From contig NZ_JAPHOT010000001.1 in assembly GCF_026191115.1 (NCBI RefSeq), positions 2,961,001-3,025,000 on the forward strand: DNA of 64,000 nt, read 5' to 3'. Of the stretch, positions 63,375 through 64,000 are shown piece by piece. The DNA comes from Legionella sp. PATHC035 (GTDB taxonomy: Bacteria > Pseudomonadota > Gammaproteobacteria > Legionellales > Legionellaceae). The notes beneath the pieces are model-generated. The model saw nothing but the letters and a program-made list of their open reading frames with translations. It ran no database searches and was not told where the DNA came from. A program made the position numbers and the translations under genes. The first letter of the stretch is position 1. The number at the start of each line of letters is the position of its first letter.

Positions 63375-63937
63375 TTTCTAAGGCCCGAAAAACCTCATCA
63401 CCAATTTGTTGAGTATTCATCTCTTCAGTATTAATACACAAATCACAATGCTCCTGAAAATCAAATCGCTTTAACCAATGAAGTGCTGATCCTTTTAATC
63501 GATCGCCCCTGGCTGCTTCTCTTTGTGCAATCGTTGCCTCGGAAGCATCAAGATAAACAAATAACACGCCATAGCGTTCTAGAGCTTCTTTATAACTTTT
63601 AAATTCCTCAATAGTTGTAATAAAGGAATCAACAATAATACTGAAGCCTTGTCCGGCAAGAAGTTGCAGGACATTCGGTATGGTTAAATAGAGCATTTGA
63701 ACACAATGCCCCGGGCATGATCTCAAAGGTTCCATCGGCAAATTGGTGCGCATAGCAAATCTCATTGGGAATACAAACTTGCGGATTGTCAGGATGGAGC
63801 CCCGCAAATTTGTCACCCAGCATGCCCAAATACCCATCCGTACTGAAGCTGAGCCAGCCATCACCAAGCCTATTGTGTAATTCATGACAAAGTGTGGATT
63901 TACCTGAAGATGAAGTGCCACAAACTATAATAATCAT
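63355..63937 (-). pseudogene. Frameshifted chloramphenicol-phosphotransferase-like kinase
   Basis: Two overlapping frames together give one ~194-residue protein. The upstream frame has the P-loop (IIIVCGTSSSGKSTLCHELH), LSFSTDGYLGML and ends its homology at FEIMPG. The downstream frame continues HCVQMLYLTIPNVLQLLAGQ, FSIIVDSFITT, VLFVYLDASEATIAQREAAR and GDRLKGSALHW. Removing one base from the CCCC run at 63708-63711 joins them as MPGHCVQ exactly. The family phosphorylates small hydroxyl compounds (CPT) and is related to shikimate/adenylate kinases. Either a real inactivating frameshift, a phase-variable homopolymer or a sequencing error is possible. Confidence 0.8.
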
Positions 63938-64000
63938 TTTTTACCTTGAATTAATGAACAAAAGTGGATGTATGTGTCAATTGGATTTTGTGATAATTTT

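Overview
The window looks like chromosome of a Legionella-type gammaproteobacterium. The base composition is AT-rich. Ordinary housekeeping and enzyme genes (parE, a peptide deformylase, an LD-carboxypeptidase, an oligopeptide-type ABC ATPase, yggU/yjbQ/phnA) alternate with very large, mostly alpha-helical or coiled-coil proteins that have acidic, E-rich tails, as Dot/Icm type IV effectors do. No rRNA, tRNA, CRISPR array, transposase or phage gene was seen. The species and all effector assignments are inferences from sequence.

Layout. 1-1908 is the 3' part of a large effector-like gene with a lipid-kinase-like catalytic loop. 1.9-10.2 kb holds small enzymes: GNAT, UspA, old yellow enzyme plus alpha/beta hydrolase, a secreted tyrosine/inositol-phosphate phosphatase, an FAD monooxygenase and an outer-membrane protein. 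10.5-16.7 kb carries two tandem paralogous coiled-coil proteins of about 1000 residues. 16.8-25.9 kb has a secreted unknown, a nitroreductase, ldcA, a histidine-phosphatase-fold effector candidate, a HAD hydrolase, RimJ-like GNAT, a degenerate HAD-like protein paired with a signal-peptide-bearing peptide deformylase, and a cNMP-patatin phospholipase. 26.1-28.1 kb is a complete bufferin operon (bufA2-bufB-bufC), a ribosomally made, Cys-modified metallophore pathway. 28.4-36.9 kb contains DedA, a VOC protein, a YiiX-like peptidase, a membrane spermidine-synthase-like protein, parE and a double ABC ATPase.

37.0-49.0 kb is an island of four same-strand effector-like genes. The first encodes 2582 residues and contains a SecA-like motor region whose nucleotide-binding motifs are destroyed. 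49.3-51.1 kb is a run of small conserved genes. 51.1-55.5 kb has cell-envelope genes: polysaccharide deacetylase, a GT-C glycosyltransferase, and a GT2-GtrA fusion. 55.8-64.0 kb holds a multi-pass membrane effector candidate, an outer-membrane protein, a triple-YbjQ tail-anchored protein, a VOC protein, an AI-2E-family permease, hydrolases and a frameshifted chloramphenicol-phosphotransferase-like kinase.

Intergenic spaces are rich in dispersed palindromic repeats. Two families (one reading roughly 'CCCTCATCCGCCCTAAAGGG', one 'ACCCTCTCCCGCAAGCGGGA') repeatedly occur side by side. Four of the effector-like genes share a TATACT element 29-32 nt upstream of the start codon and lack a recognisable -35 box, which suggests co-regulation by an activator.
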